The notes: generated by a model not told the origin, from the sequence alone. A stretch of 64,000 bases of DNA from Blastococcus_B deserti (GCF_042682525.1 NZ_JBHUHP010000009.1:62001-126000), one strand, 5' to 3'; positions 23,557 through 31,958 are shown, counted from the stretch's first letter. Program-made: numbers and translations.

Positions 23557-24015
23557 TCAGCCGCGCAGCTGCCCGTAGGTGTGCTCGGGCCGGAAGCGGA
23601 CGACGAGCCGCCGGTCGGCCACCATGGCCGCCCGGTACTCGTCCCAGTTCTCGTGCTCGCCGGACACGCCCCGGTAGTAGGTGATCAGCTCCTCCACCGT
23701 GGCGTCCTGCGGGTCCTGGGCCACCGGGGTGAGCTTGGCCGTGCCCTCGACCGCGACCCAGGTCCAGAAATCGCGCGACGCGACGTGCAGGGTCACCCGG
23801 GGGTCCCGCTGCAGGTTGCGCGTCTTCGCGCGGTCGGCGGTCACCGACACACGGACGACCCCCGTGCCCTGGTCATTGCCCTGGTCGCCCTGGTCGCCCT
23901 GGTCGTAGGCGTAGCCGACGTTGGACAGCTGCGGCCGGCCGTCCCGCTTCACCGTGGCGAGCACACCCCAGTGGTGCTCGGCGACGAAGGCCAGCATCCG
24001 CGGATCGGTCGCCAT
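23557..24015 (-). CDS. PPOX class F420-dependent (FMN-like) oxidoreductase
   Basis: The 152-residue protein has the split-barrel fold of pyridoxamine-phosphate-oxidase-like enzymes: HHWGVLATVKRDGRPQLSNVGYAYD at the start and VTADRAKTRNLQRDPRVTLHV in the middle. Actinobacterial members usually use cofactor F420 to reduce small molecules. An insertion of a short GDQ repeat (GDQGDQGNDQG) lies in the loop near residue 40 and is encoded by 9-bp tandem DNA repeats. Its ATG overlaps the stop of the pirin gene (TGATG), so it is the last gene of the pirin operon. Confidence 0.86.
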   Translation of the reverse strand: MATDPRMLAFVAEHHWGVLATVKRDGRPQLSNVGYAYDQGDQGDQGNDQGTGVVRVSVTADRAKTRNLQRDPRVTLHVASRDFWTWVAVEGTAKLTPVAQDPQDATVEELITYYRGVSGEHENWDEYRAAMVADRRLVVRFRPEHTYGQLRG

Positions 24016-24983
24016 CAGCGCACCCGCCCCCGCGCCTTGAGCGGGATCGCCGGCAGCGAGGGGGCGGGCAGCCGGTCGCCGTCGTAACCGACCACGACGC
24101 CGAAGCGCTCGTCCTCGGCGTTCCACAGCTCCGCGTACTCGGCGATCTCCTCGCCCGACCGGCCGATGAAGTTCCACCACATGACCAGCTGCTCCTCGAA
24201 CGGCTCACCGCCGAGCAGCAGGAGCGTGGCGGCCTCGTCGGCGTGCAGCCGCACGGTCCGCCGGCCGGTGCCCAGGTAGAGCATCGAGCCGTGCGTGACG
24301 GGCGCGCCCTCCACCGTCGCCGAGCCGCCCGCGGCCAGCACGGCGTACTCGAAGTCCGGCTCCAGGGGCAGCTCGACGTCGGCCCCGGGCGAGAGCTTCA
24401 GGTCGGCGCCCACCAGCGGGCTGTAGGTGGTGCCGGGGGAGGCGGTGTCGGCGAGCGACCCCATGAGCACCGTCGTCGTGAGCCCGTCGGAGGCGAAGCC
24501 GGGCAGCGTGGCGTGGTGCTCGAAGGCGGGCGCCACCTCCCGGTGGGCGTCGGGCAGCGCCACCCACAGCTGGGCGCCGTGGAGGCACCGGGGGTGCACG
24601 GCCGGCGACTGCTCGGAGTGCGCGATGCCGTGGCCCGCCGTCATCAGCGCGAGCTGACCGGGGCCGAACCGCACGTCGCTGCCGACCGAGTCGCGGTGGT
24701 GCACCTCGCCCTCCAGCAGCCAGGAGACCGTCTGCAGGCCGGTGTGCGGGTGCGGAGCGACCTGCATGCCGGCGGAGGAGGCGATGTCGTCGGGGCCGTA
24801 GTGGTCGACGAACGCCCACGCCCCCACCATCCGGCGGCCGAGCGTGGGCAGCAGCCGGCGCACCCGCGTGCTCTCGCCCAGCTGGACCTCCTTGCCGGGC
24901 AGCAGGTCCAGCACCGGGCCGGCGGAGGTCTCCTCCAGGCCACCCAGTTCGCGGGCGGCCGGGCGACGGTCGAGATTGCTCAT
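24015..24983 (-). CDS. Pirin family protein (first of two)
   Basis: The 322-residue bicupin has the pirin metal site in the N-terminal cupin: the segment GMQVAPHPHTGLQTVSWLLEGE and HRDSVGS and GHGIAHSE supply the His/Glu ligands. A C-terminal pirin_C cupin follows. Pirins include iron-binding regulators and quercetin 2,3-dioxygenases; the role here is open. It lies 29 bp downstream of a second, different pirin gene and overlaps the PPOX gene, which together suggest a stress-response operon for oxidative or electrophilic compounds. Confidence 0.87.
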   Translation of the reverse strand: MSNLDRRPAARELGGLEETSAGPVLDLLPGKEVQLGESTRVRRLLPTLGRRMVGAWAFVDHYGPDDIASSAGMQVAPHPHTGLQTVSWLLEGEVHHRDSVGSDVRFGPGQLALMTAGHGIAHSEQSPAVHPRCLHGAQLWVALPDAHREVAPAFEHHATLPGFASDGLTTTVLMGSLADTASPGTTYSPLVGADLKLSPGADVELPLEPDFEYAVLAAGGSATVEGAPVTHGSMLYLGTGRRTVRLHADEAATLLLLGGEPFEEQLVMWWNFIGRSGEEIAEYAELWNAEDERFGVVVGYDGDRLPAPSLPAIPLKARGRVR

Positions 24984-25012
24984 GGTTGTCCCTTTCCGCC
25001 CGGGCGCGGCGA

Positions 25013-26029
25013 TCAGGCCGACGGTGCCTGGCCAGTCTCGCCCCGAACACCGCCGTGCGGAACCGACTCCCGGCGGCCGTGCACGGCGGGGACGGAACCG
25101 AGCCGCCCGGCCTGGTAGTCGGTGAACGCGTCCATGACCTCCTGGCGGGTGTTCATGACGAACGGCCCGTACATGGCGATCGGCTCACGGATGGGCGCAC
25201 CCCCGAGGATGACGACATCGAGGGCGGGTGTCCGGGACTCCTGGTGGACGGCGCCGTTGATGGTCACGGTGTCGCCGGGACCGAGGACGGCGAGCTGCCC
25301 GGTGCGGACCGGCGCGCCGTCGATGCCGACCGAGCCGGCGCCGGACAGCACGTAGACCAGCGCGTTGAAGTCCGGCCGCCACGGCAGGTCGAGGATGGCG
25401 CCGGGGGAGACGGTGGCGTGGACCATCGCCATGGGCGTGTAGGTCGAACCCGGGCCGACGTGGCCGGCGACGTCCCCGGCGATCACCCGCAACAAGGCGC
25501 CGGCGTCGGGGCTGGCCAGCAGCACCGACTGGTTCGCGCGCAGGTCCTGGTAGCGGGGCTCCACCCACTTCTGCGCCCGGGGCAGGTTGACCCACAGCTG
25601 CAGGCCGTGGAAGAGCCCGCCGCTGACGACGAGGTGCTCCGGCGGGCGCTCGATGTGGAGGACGCCGCCACCGGCGGTCATCCACTGGGTGTCGCCGTTG
25701 CTGATCGTGCCGCCGCCGCCGTGGGAGTCGGCGTGCTCGAACGTCCCGTCGATGATGTAGGTGACGGTCTCGAAGCCGCGGTGCGGGTGCCAGCTGGTGC
25801 CCTTGGGCTCACCGGGGGCGTACTCGACCTCGCCCATCTGGTCCATGTGGATGAAGGGGTCGAGCTCACGCAGGTCGACACCCGCGAACGCACGGCGGAC
25901 CGGGAAGCCCTCGCCCTCGAAGCCGGACGGCGCGGTGGTGACCCACCGGACGCGCCGCCGGACCGTGCCCGGGGCGGGGAGCGGAACACGGGGGAGGGTG
26001 GTGGTGTCCTCGACGGTCACGGCGGGCAT
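25013..26029 (-). CDS. Pirin family protein (second of two)
   Basis: The 338-residue bicupin shows the N-terminal metal site WHPHRGFETVTYIIDGTFEHADSHG and GGVLHIE, and a C-terminal pirin domain ending near residue 300. It is clearly different from the neighbouring pirin and lacks its HPHTG version. AAGGAGG precedes the ATG at 26029. A perfect palindrome TTGAGATCTCAA and a TACAGT -10 element lie just upstream, so the three-gene operon probably starts here under a repressor. The pair may form a functional unit, but no substrate is known. Confidence 0.87.
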   Translation of the reverse strand: MPAVTVEDTTTLPRVPLPAPGTVRRRVRWVTTAPSGFEGEGFPVRRAFAGVDLRELDPFIHMDQMGEVEYAPGEPKGTSWHPHRGFETVTYIIDGTFEHADSHGGGGTISNGDTQWMTAGGGVLHIERPPEHLVVSGGLFHGLQLWVNLPRAQKWVEPRYQDLRANQSVLLASPDAGALLRVIAGDVAGHVGPGSTYTPMAMVHATVSPGAILDLPWRPDFNALVYVLSGAGSVGIDGAPVRTGQLAVLGPGDTVTINGAVHQESRTPALDVVILGGAPIREPIAMYGPFVMNTRQEVMDAFTDYQAGRLGSVPAVHGRRESVPHGGVRGETGQAPSA

Positions 26030-26041
26030 GCCGGCCTCCTT

Positions 26042-26055
26042 GTTGAGATCTCAAC
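26042..26055. promoter_or_regulatory. Perfect palindromic operator of the pirin operon
   Basis: GTTGAGATCTCAAC is a 14-bp perfect palindrome, 13 bp before the pirin ATG and just downstream of a TACAGT -10 box (26069-26064, minus strand). Sites of this form are typical for MarR-type repressors. No MarR gene is in the window. Confidence 0.7.
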
Positions 26056-26118
26056 TAGTGGTGACTGTAGCGCTGGACGCCCTCGATGTCTTCCCCTCAG
26101 GGAGGCCGCGGCCGAGTG

Positions 26119-26149
26119 TGCAAAGAGTCCTTTGCAAACAAGTCTTTGC
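26119..26149. promoter_or_regulatory. Overlapping inverted repeats, probable operator of the ArsR-like gene
   Basis: TGCAAAG-4 nt-CTTTGCA (26119-26136) is followed by an overlapping GCAAA-6 nt-TTTGC (26134-26149). They lie directly before the TATCCT -10 box (26155-26160) of the regulator gene, a position that suits autorepression. Confidence 0.65.
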
Positions 26150-26154
26150 CCCGC

Positions 26155-26160
26155 TATCCT
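26155..26160 (+). promoter_or_regulatory. -10 box for a leaderless regulator mRNA
   Basis: TATCCT ends 7 nt before the GTG at 26168, with no Shine-Dalgarno between. Confidence 0.55.
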
Positions 26161-26167
26161 CCGCTCC

Positions 26168-26767
26168 GTGCCCAGCGGGACGGACGGCGTCGCCCCGGTC
26201 GCGGAGGTGACCGACGTGCGGGCCCTGCGCGCTCTGGCGCACCCCTTGCGCAACCGGCTCCTCGCGCACCTGCGGCTCGACGGCCCCTCCACCGCCAGCC
26301 GGCTGGGCCGCGTGGTCGGCGAGAGCAGCGGGGCGACCAGCTACCACCTGCGCCGGCTGGCTGCGTACGGGTTCGTCGAGGAGGTCGAGGGCAGGGGCCG
26401 GTCGCGGGAGCGGTGGTGGCGGGCCCGTCACCGGCTGAGCAGCTGGCAGGCCGCCGACGTGGTCGCGCAGGAGGGCGGCGCCGAGGTGCAGGAGGAGATG
26501 ATCCGCCTCCAGCTCGACGGGCACGCCCGGGTCCTGGCCGCCTGGCACGCGCAGAAGGACCGGCTCGATCCGGCCTGGGCCGCCGCCGCGTCGCTCGGCG
26601 ACCACGGCCTGCGGCTGCGTCCCGACCAGGCCCGGCAGCTGGCCGACGAGCTCGAGGCCGTGGTCTCCCGGTGGATGAGCCGGCACCCGGCCGACGTGCC
26701 CGCCGAGGGCACCGAGCTGGTCTGCGTCCTCACCGACGTGGTCCCCCTGCGGGAGTGGCCGGTGTGA
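26168..26767 (+). CDS. ArsR-like winged-helix transcriptional regulator
   Basis: The 199-residue protein opens with an ArsR-type winged helix (about 15-95): VRALRALAHPLRNRLLAHL, then the recognition region TASRLGRVVGESSGATSYHLRRLAAYGFVEE. No metal-binding cysteine motif is present, so it probably senses a small molecule or a protein. The C-terminal helical domain is the longer type seen in regulators next to transporters. The leaderless GTG start is set by the -10 box. It overlaps the MFS gene by 4 bp (GTGA), so it likely represses itself and the exporter. It is divergent from the pirin operon. Confidence 0.85.
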   Translation: MPSGTDGVAPVAEVTDVRALRALAHPLRNRLLAHLRLDGPSTASRLGRVVGESSGATSYHLRRLAAYGFVEEVEGRGRSRERWWRARHRLSSWQAADVVAQEGGAEVQEEMIRLQLDGHARVLAAWHAQKDRLDPAWAAAASLGDHGLRLRPDQARQLADELEAVVSRWMSRHPADVPAEGTELVCVLTDVVPLREWPV

Positions 26768-28098
26768 GCGCGCCGGCGACGGTCCGCGCGGCCACCCGCC
26801 GGCTGGTCGGGCTGACCGCGCTGCGCTGGCTGCCCGTCGGGCTGACCGCGCCCATCACCGTCCTCCTCGCCCAGGCCCGCGGTCTGACCCTCACCGAGAT
26901 CGGCCTGCTGTTCACCGTGCACGGCGTCGTGATCATGGGCCTGGAACTGCCCACCGGCGGGCTGGCCGACGTGCTGGGCCGGCGTCCGGTGGTGGTCGCC
27001 GGCGCCCTGCTGCACCTGGTGTCCTGCCTCCTCTGCGCGACGGCCACCGACTTCGCCGGGTTCCTCGCCGGGGTGCTGTGCCTCGGCATCGGCCGGGCCC
27101 TGGACTCCGGGCCCGTCGAGGCCTGGTACGTCGACACCGTCCACCGGCTCGATCCCCGGGCCGACGTGGCACCGGGGCTGGCGCGCCACGCGGCCGCCGA
27201 CGGCGGTGGACTGGCCGTCGGTGCGGTGGCCGGAGGCCTGCTGCCCCTCCTGTCCGGCGGTGCCGGGGCCGGCGCGCTCGCGGTGCCGTTCCTCGCCGCG
27301 GCCGCCCTGGACGTGGTGCTCGTCGTCGCCGTGGTCCGGCTGCTGGGCGAGGTGCGGCCGCCGCGCGCGGGGAGCGTCCGCGGTGCGCTGGCTGCCGGGG
27401 TCCGCGCCGTGCCCGCGACCGTGACCGGTGCCGTCCGGCTCTCCGTCACCGACCGGGCGATGCGGCTGGTCCTGCTGGTCACCGCCGTCGGGGGCGTGGG
27501 GCTCGTGGGGTGCGAGCTGCTCGGGCCGGTCCGGTTCGCCGACCTGGCCGGTGACCGGGACGACGGGGCGGCGGTGTACGGGGTGGTCCTGGCGGCCTCG
27601 TTCGCCGCGGCGGCCCTCGGCGCCGTGGCCGCCCCGCGGTTGCGCCATCTCCTGCGTGGCTCCACCCGGGCCGGGTGCGCCGTGCTGTCGGTGCTCGGGG
27701 CGATCGCGATGGCGGGGCTGGCCGGCCCCGACGTGCTCGCGCCGGCCGCGGTGGCCTTCGCCGCGTACTACGTCGCGCACGGTGCCAGCTGGCCGCTGCT
27801 GAGCGCGGTCCTGCACGGCCGGGTCACGGCCGCACACCGGGCGACCGCCGTCTCGGCCATGTCGCTGGCCATGGCCGTCGGCTGCGTCGCGGGCAATCTC
27901 GTCGTCCCCCCATTGGCCACGGCGTTCGGCGGGGAGACGGCGTTCCTCGCGGTGGCCGCCGTCCTCCTGCTGGCCACGCTCGCCTGCCTGCGGCTCCCCC
28001 CGGACACCTCCGTGGCGGCCGTGCGCGGATCGGTGCGCGCGGCGTCGCCGGCGGCGAGCGGTGCGGCCCCGACGATGATCGACTCCGCGCGGGCCTGA
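26764..28098 (+). CDS. MFS transporter
   Basis: The 444-residue protein has about twelve hydrophobic helices. The inter-helix 2-3 loop GGLADVLGRRPVVVAG is the MFS signature (normally G-x-L-a-D-r-x-G-r-r), and the motif GRALDSGPVEAWYVD follows. It is probably a drug or metabolite exporter, co-regulated with the ArsR-like gene it overlaps. The long extracytoplasmic side is not unusual. Substrate unknown. Confidence 0.88.
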   Translation: MSAPATVRAATRRLVGLTALRWLPVGLTAPITVLLAQARGLTLTEIGLLFTVHGVVIMGLELPTGGLADVLGRRPVVVAGALLHLVSCLLCATATDFAGFLAGVLCLGIGRALDSGPVEAWYVDTVHRLDPRADVAPGLARHAAADGGGLAVGAVAGGLLPLLSGGAGAGALAVPFLAAAALDVVLVVAVVRLLGEVRPPRAGSVRGALAAGVRAVPATVTGAVRLSVTDRAMRLVLLVTAVGGVGLVGCELLGPVRFADLAGDRDDGAAVYGVVLAASFAAAALGAVAAPRLRHLLRGSTRAGCAVLSVLGAIAMAGLAGPDVLAPAAVAFAAYYVAHGASWPLLSAVLHGRVTAAHRATAVSAMSLAMAVGCVAGNLVVPPLATAFGGETAFLAVAAVLLLATLACLRLPPDTSVAAVRGSVRAASPAASGAAPTMIDSARA

Positions 28099-28134
28099 GG
28101 GTTTCGGTCGCCCCGGTCGGGGCAGCCCCGTCGG

Positions 28135-29163
28135 ATGCTGACCGAGCCGTCCGCCGTGGGGCGGCTCGGCTGCCCCAAGCGGATGGTGTTCGGCCCCTGC
28201 GGCGGGGTCCGGAACGACGAACGGTGCGAGCTGGCACAGCACCGCTGCGTGTTCCTGGGGGCGCCCCTCGTGCGCTGGCCCGATCCGCCGGTGCCGCGGC
28301 CGGCGCCGTCCGTCGACGGCCTGCTCGCCCGCGCGGCCCGGGCCCCGGTCGTCCTCACCGACCTGTCCGCGCCGCCGTTCGACCTCGCGGCCCTGCGCCG
28401 GGTGGTCGACGTCCTGGCGCCGGTCTCGGACGCGCTCCTCCTGGGCGAGCACGCCGACCGGCCCGACTTCCCGCCGACGATGATCGCCGACGAGGTGCTG
28501 GCCGCGGGCGGGCGGCTCTGGACGACCCTGGCCTGCCGCGACCGCAACCGCGTCGTCCTCGAGCAGGAGCTCGCCGGTCTGGCCGCCCTCGGCGTCGACG
28601 GCGTCCTCTGCGTCACCGGCGACGGCCGGGGCCCGGGCGTCCGCCCCGGCGCCGCGCAGGTCTTCGACCTCGACGGCGTGCGGCTGGCCGCGCTGGCCGC
28701 CGCGCAGGGCCTGCCGGTCGCCGTCCCCGAGTCGCCGGAGGCCCGCCCGGTGGAACTGCGCCCCGCCCGCGTGGCCGAGAAGGAACGGGCCGGGGCCCAG
28801 CTGTGCGTCCTCAACCACGTGAGCAGCCCGGCCCGCGTCGCGGCCTTCGTCGCCGCCGCGCGGGCCGCCGGGGCGACGCTGCCGTTCGTCGCCGCGGTCG
28901 CCGTCTACACCGACGAGCGCTCGGCGCGGGTGCTGCAGCGGTTCCCCGGCCTGCACCTGGACGACGAGGTGGTCGAGCGGGTGCTCGCCGCACCCGATCC
29001 TCGCGAGGCCGGGATCGCCGCGGCGGTGGCGGAGGCCCGGGAGCTGCTGGCCGTCCCCGGCGTCGTCGGGGTCAACCTGTCCGGGGCGGCCTCCGACCGC
29101 GGTGCCGACGACGGCGCCCGCATCAAGGCTGCGGTGGCCGAACGCCTGAGAGAGGACGCATGA
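28135..29163 (+). CDS. MTHFR-like protein with N-terminal MTHFR_C (MetV-like) Cys domain
   Basis: The 342-residue protein starts with a Cys-rich segment, CPKRMVFGPCGGVRNDERCE, cysteines at 13, 22, 31 and 38, which matches the 'methylenetetrahydrofolate reductase C-terminal' domain. This is followed by a TIM-barrel MTHFR-type domain (TTLACRDRNRVVLEQELAGL and GVDGVLCVTGDGRGPGVRPG). Together they suggest reduction of 5,10-methylene- to 5-methyl-tetrahydrofolate, though the domain order is reversed compared with the name. The ATG overlap with the methyltransferase gene (ATGA) points to coupling. Activity is inferred; a folate-linked regulatory role is possible. Confidence 0.75.
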   Translation: MLTEPSAVGRLGCPKRMVFGPCGGVRNDERCELAQHRCVFLGAPLVRWPDPPVPRPAPSVDGLLARAARAPVVLTDLSAPPFDLAALRRVVDVLAPVSDALLLGEHADRPDFPPTMIADEVLAAGGRLWTTLACRDRNRVVLEQELAGLAALGVDGVLCVTGDGRGPGVRPGAAQVFDLDGVRLAALAAAQGLPVAVPESPEARPVELRPARVAEKERAGAQLCVLNHVSSPARVAAFVAAARAAGATLPFVAAVAVYTDERSARVLQRFPGLHLDDEVVERVLAAPDPREAGIAAAVAEARELLAVPGVVGVNLSGAASDRGADDGARIKAAVAERLREDA

Positions 29164-29924
29164 GCTCGCCGGAGAACGAGGCGATGGAGGCCGAGTTCGA
29201 CACCGTCGCCGGATGGACCGAGGAGGCGGTGCGTGCGCTCGGCCCGGAGCACGCGATCCCGGCGGGCTGCCGGGGGAGCGGGAGCGAGGGAACACTGCGC
29301 TGGCTGGCCGACCGGCTGGAGCCCGGCCCCGGCACCCGGCTGCTGGACTCGGGCGCGGGCGTGGGTGGCCCGGCCGGGTGGCTCGCCGCCGAGCGGGGCG
29401 TGCGGCCGGTCTGCGCGGAGCCGATGGCCGCCGCGGCGCGGGCGAGCCGGCGCCTGTTCGGGCTGCCCTCGGTGGTGGCGGTGTCGCAGCGGCTGCCCTT
29501 CGCCGGTGCCTCCTTCGACGCCTCCTGGTGCCTGGGCGTCCTCTGCACGACGCCGGACAAGGCCGGGCTGCTGCGGGAGTCCCGCCGCGTCCTCGGGCCC
29601 GGTGGCCGGCTCGGTCTGCTGGTGTTCGTGGCCGACGGGCCGTTGCCGCCACCCCTGCCCGAGGGCAACGACTTCCCCTCGGAGACGCGCACCCGGCAGC
29701 TGCTCGCCGACGCGGGCTTCGAGCTCACGCAGACCGGCGAGGCGGACCTCGCCGACAGCCCGGAGGAGTGGACCCGGCGGGCGGACGCCGTCGAGGCGGA
29801 GGTGGAGCGCCGGCACGGCGGGGACCCGGCGTTCCGCCAGGCGCAGGAGCAGTCCCGGCGGGTCGGGCGGCTGCTCTCCGAGGGCGCCCTGCGGCCGTGG
29901 CTGGGGATCGCCGTCGCCCGCTGA
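29160..29924 (+). CDS. Class I SAM-dependent methyltransferase
   Basis: The 254-residue protein has the SAM-binding motif LLDSGAGVGGPAGW (about 61-74), acidic motif II CAEPM, and motif III RLPFAGASFDASWCLGVL. The last part has a helical substrate-cap region. It belongs to the UbiE/COQ5-like Methyltransf_11 group; substrate unknown. Its ATG overlaps the stop of the MTHFR-like gene, so it may use methyl groups from the same folate/SAM cycle. Confidence 0.82.
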   Translation: MSSPENEAMEAEFDTVAGWTEEAVRALGPEHAIPAGCRGSGSEGTLRWLADRLEPGPGTRLLDSGAGVGGPAGWLAAERGVRPVCAEPMAAAARASRRLFGLPSVVAVSQRLPFAGASFDASWCLGVLCTTPDKAGLLRESRRVLGPGGRLGLLVFVADGPLPPPLPEGNDFPSETRTRQLLADAGFELTQTGEADLADSPEEWTRRADAVEAEVERRHGGDPAFRQAQEQSRRVGRLLSEGALRPWLGIAVAR

Positions 29925-29989
29925 CGCGCGGATCGCCGTCCCCCGCCGGCGCGCGCGGTCCGCACACTCGTCGCCATCGCGGGGCCGGG

Positions 29990-29995
29990 GATACT
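29990..29995 (+). promoter_or_regulatory. Candidate -10 box of the ABC-F gene
   Basis: GATACT ends 8 nt before the ATG at 30004 with no Shine-Dalgarno between. A leaderless or near-leaderless transcript is likely. Confidence 0.4.
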
Positions 29996-30003
29996 GGGCT
30001 CCG

Positions 30004-31821
30004 ATGAGCGCACCCCTGAACCTGGTCAATCTCGAGCGGGTGCACAAGGCGCACGGGACGACCGTGATCCTCGACGACGTCTCCCTGGGCGTCGCGGCCG
30101 GCGAGCGGATCGGCGTGGTGGGCCGCAACGGCGGCGGTAAGTCCACGCTGCTGTCCCTGCTCACCGGGGCCGACGAGCCCGACTCCGGCCGGGTCACCCG
30201 CCGTGGGGACCTCGCCCTGGGCGTCCTGGACCAGTCGGGCACCCTCCCGCCGGGGACGACGGTCCGCGACGTCGTCCTGCCACCGTCGATGTTCGCCGCC
30301 GAGCACGAGTGGGCCGGTGACCCCGCCGTCCGCTCCGTGCTGACCGGCCTGGAGCTCGACCGGCTGGGCCTGGACGCCCCGGTCGCGACCATGTCCGGTG
30401 GTGAGCGTCGCCGCGTCGCGCTGGCCGCGCAGCTGATCCGGCCCCTGGACCTGCTGGTCCTCGACGAACCCACCAACCACCTGGACGTCGAGGGGGTCGC
30501 CTGGCTCGCCGAGTACGTGCGCGCCCGGGCGGGCGGGCTGGTCGTGGTGACCCACGACCGGTGGTTCCTCGACGAGGTGTGCACCACCACGTGGGAAGTC
30601 GCCGACGGCAATGTCCACGCCTACGACGGTGGCTACTCGGCCTACACGCTGGCCCGGGCGGAGCGGGCGCGGATCTCCGCGGTCACCGAGGAGCGCCGGC
30701 TCAACCTCGTGCGCAAGGAACTCGCCTGGCTGCGTCGGGGGCCGCCGGCCCGGACGAGCAAGCCCAAGTTCCGGATCGAGGCGGCGCAGGCGCTGATCGC
30801 CGACGAGCCCCCGCCGCGGGACTCGCTGGCGCTGGCCGGCTTCGCCGCCCGGCGGCTCGGGAAGACCGTCTACGACGTCGAGGGGGTCGACTACGCCGTC
30901 CCCACCGACGACGGCCCGCGGACGCTCTTCAAGGACCTGACCTGGCACGTCGGGCCCGGCGACCGGATCGGCATCGTCGGGGTCAACGGCGCCGGGAAGA
31001 CGTCGCTGCTCCGGTTGCTCGTGGGCGAGACGCGACCCGACGCCGGGAAGGTGGTGGTGGGCCAGACGGTGGCGCCGGCCTATCTCTCCCAGCACGTGAG
31101 CGAGCTGCCCCCGCGTGCCCGCGTGCTGGAGGCGGTGCAGGACGTCGCCCGCGTGGCCCGGATCGGCAACCAGGAGATCTCCGCGTCGTCGCTGGCCGAG
31201 CGCTTCGGGTTCGCCGCCAACCGCCAGTGGACGCCGGTCGGTGACCTCTCCGGAGGTGAACGCCGGCGACTGCAGCTGCTGCGCCTGCTCATGGCCGAGC
31301 CCAACGTGCTGCTGCTCGACGAGCCCACGAACGACCTCGACATCGACACCCTGACGGCGCTGGAGGACCTGCTCGACGGCTTCCCCGGCACGGTGCTGGT
31401 GGTCAGCCACGACCGGTACTTCGTCGACCGGGTGTGCGACAAGGTCGTCGCCCTGCTCGGCGACGGGACGCTCGCCGAGCTGCCCGGCGGCGTGGAGGAG
31501 TACCTGCAACGCCGGGCGGCCGGCGGGGCCCCGCTGTCCACCGCGGCCGGGGCGGCACCGAAGCCCGCGGGCGGGCCCTCGTCGCCCGCCCCGGCGGTCA
31601 CGGCGGCCGACGTCCGGGCGGCGAAGAAGGAAGCGAGCCGGCTCGAGCGCCGGATGCTCAAGCTCGACGCCGACGAGCAGCGGCTGCACGAGCAGCTCGC
31701 GGCGGCTGCAGCCGACTACACCAGGGCGGCGGAACTCGACACGCAGCTGCGGGCGCTGCAGGCGGAGAAGGAACAGGTCGAGGAGGCCTGGCTGGTCGCC
31801 TCGGAGATCGCCGAGGGCTGA
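30004..31821 (+). CDS. ABC-F family ATPase (Uup-like)
   Basis: The 605-residue cytoplasmic protein has two ABC ATPase domains. Walker A motifs are GRNGGGKST and GVNGAGKTS, signatures MSGGERRRVAL and LSGGERRRLQL, and Walker B regions LLVLDEPTNHLDVEG and VLLLDEPTNDLDI. Between them lies the interdomain linker (about 205-290), and a C-terminal helical hairpin (about 530-605) is rich in Lys, Glu and Arg. This C-terminal extension is typical of Uup. ABC-F proteins bind ribosomes and affect elongation or antibiotic resistance rather than transport; the role here is inferred. Confidence 0.9.
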   Translation: MSAPLNLVNLERVHKAHGTTVILDDVSLGVAAGERIGVVGRNGGGKSTLLSLLTGADEPDSGRVTRRGDLALGVLDQSGTLPPGTTVRDVVLPPSMFAAEHEWAGDPAVRSVLTGLELDRLGLDAPVATMSGGERRRVALAAQLIRPLDLLVLDEPTNHLDVEGVAWLAEYVRARAGGLVVVTHDRWFLDEVCTTTWEVADGNVHAYDGGYSAYTLARAERARISAVTEERRLNLVRKELAWLRRGPPARTSKPKFRIEAAQALIADEPPPRDSLALAGFAARRLGKTVYDVEGVDYAVPTDDGPRTLFKDLTWHVGPGDRIGIVGVNGAGKTSLLRLLVGETRPDAGKVVVGQTVAPAYLSQHVSELPPRARVLEAVQDVARVARIGNQEISASSLAERFGFAANRQWTPVGDLSGGERRRLQLLRLLMAEPNVLLLDEPTNDLDIDTLTALEDLLDGFPGTVLVVSHDRYFVDRVCDKVVALLGDGTLAELPGGVEEYLQRRAAGGAPLSTAAGAAPKPAGGPSSPAPAVTAADVRAAKKEASRLERRMLKLDADEQRLHEQLAAAAADYTRAAELDTQLRALQAEKEQVEEAWLVASEIAEG

Positions 31822-31848
31822 CCGTCCGGGGTCGGCAGTACCCCCGCC

Positions 31849-31892
31849 GACGCTCTGCCTCTGCCCACCACGGTGGGCAGAGGCAGAGCGTC
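31849..31892. repeat. Palindromic element, family A, copy 2
   Basis: Bases 31849-31869 pair perfectly with 31872-31892 (21 bp) around a 2-nt loop. The core is the same as in the copy at 2880-2925. It lies between the ABC-F gene and the Mrp operon, both on the plus strand, 27 nt after the ABC-F stop. Confidence 0.92.
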
Positions 31893-31952
31893 AGGCGAGG
31901 AGCACCGGCGAGCGGGCATCCGTGCGACATCGGCCGGGCCGACCGCGGCCGG

Positions 31953-31958
31953 TAGGCT
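31953..31958 (+). promoter_or_regulatory. Candidate -10 box of the Mrp operon
   Basis: TAGGCT at this position fits TANNNT and lies 67 nt before the favoured mrpA GTG, the only good match in the gap. Confidence 0.4.

Noticed and set aside
26428..29652. A 1074-codon minus-strand open frame
   Set aside because: It is antisense to the ArsR-like, MFS, MTHFR-like and methyltransferase genes and has no domain signal.
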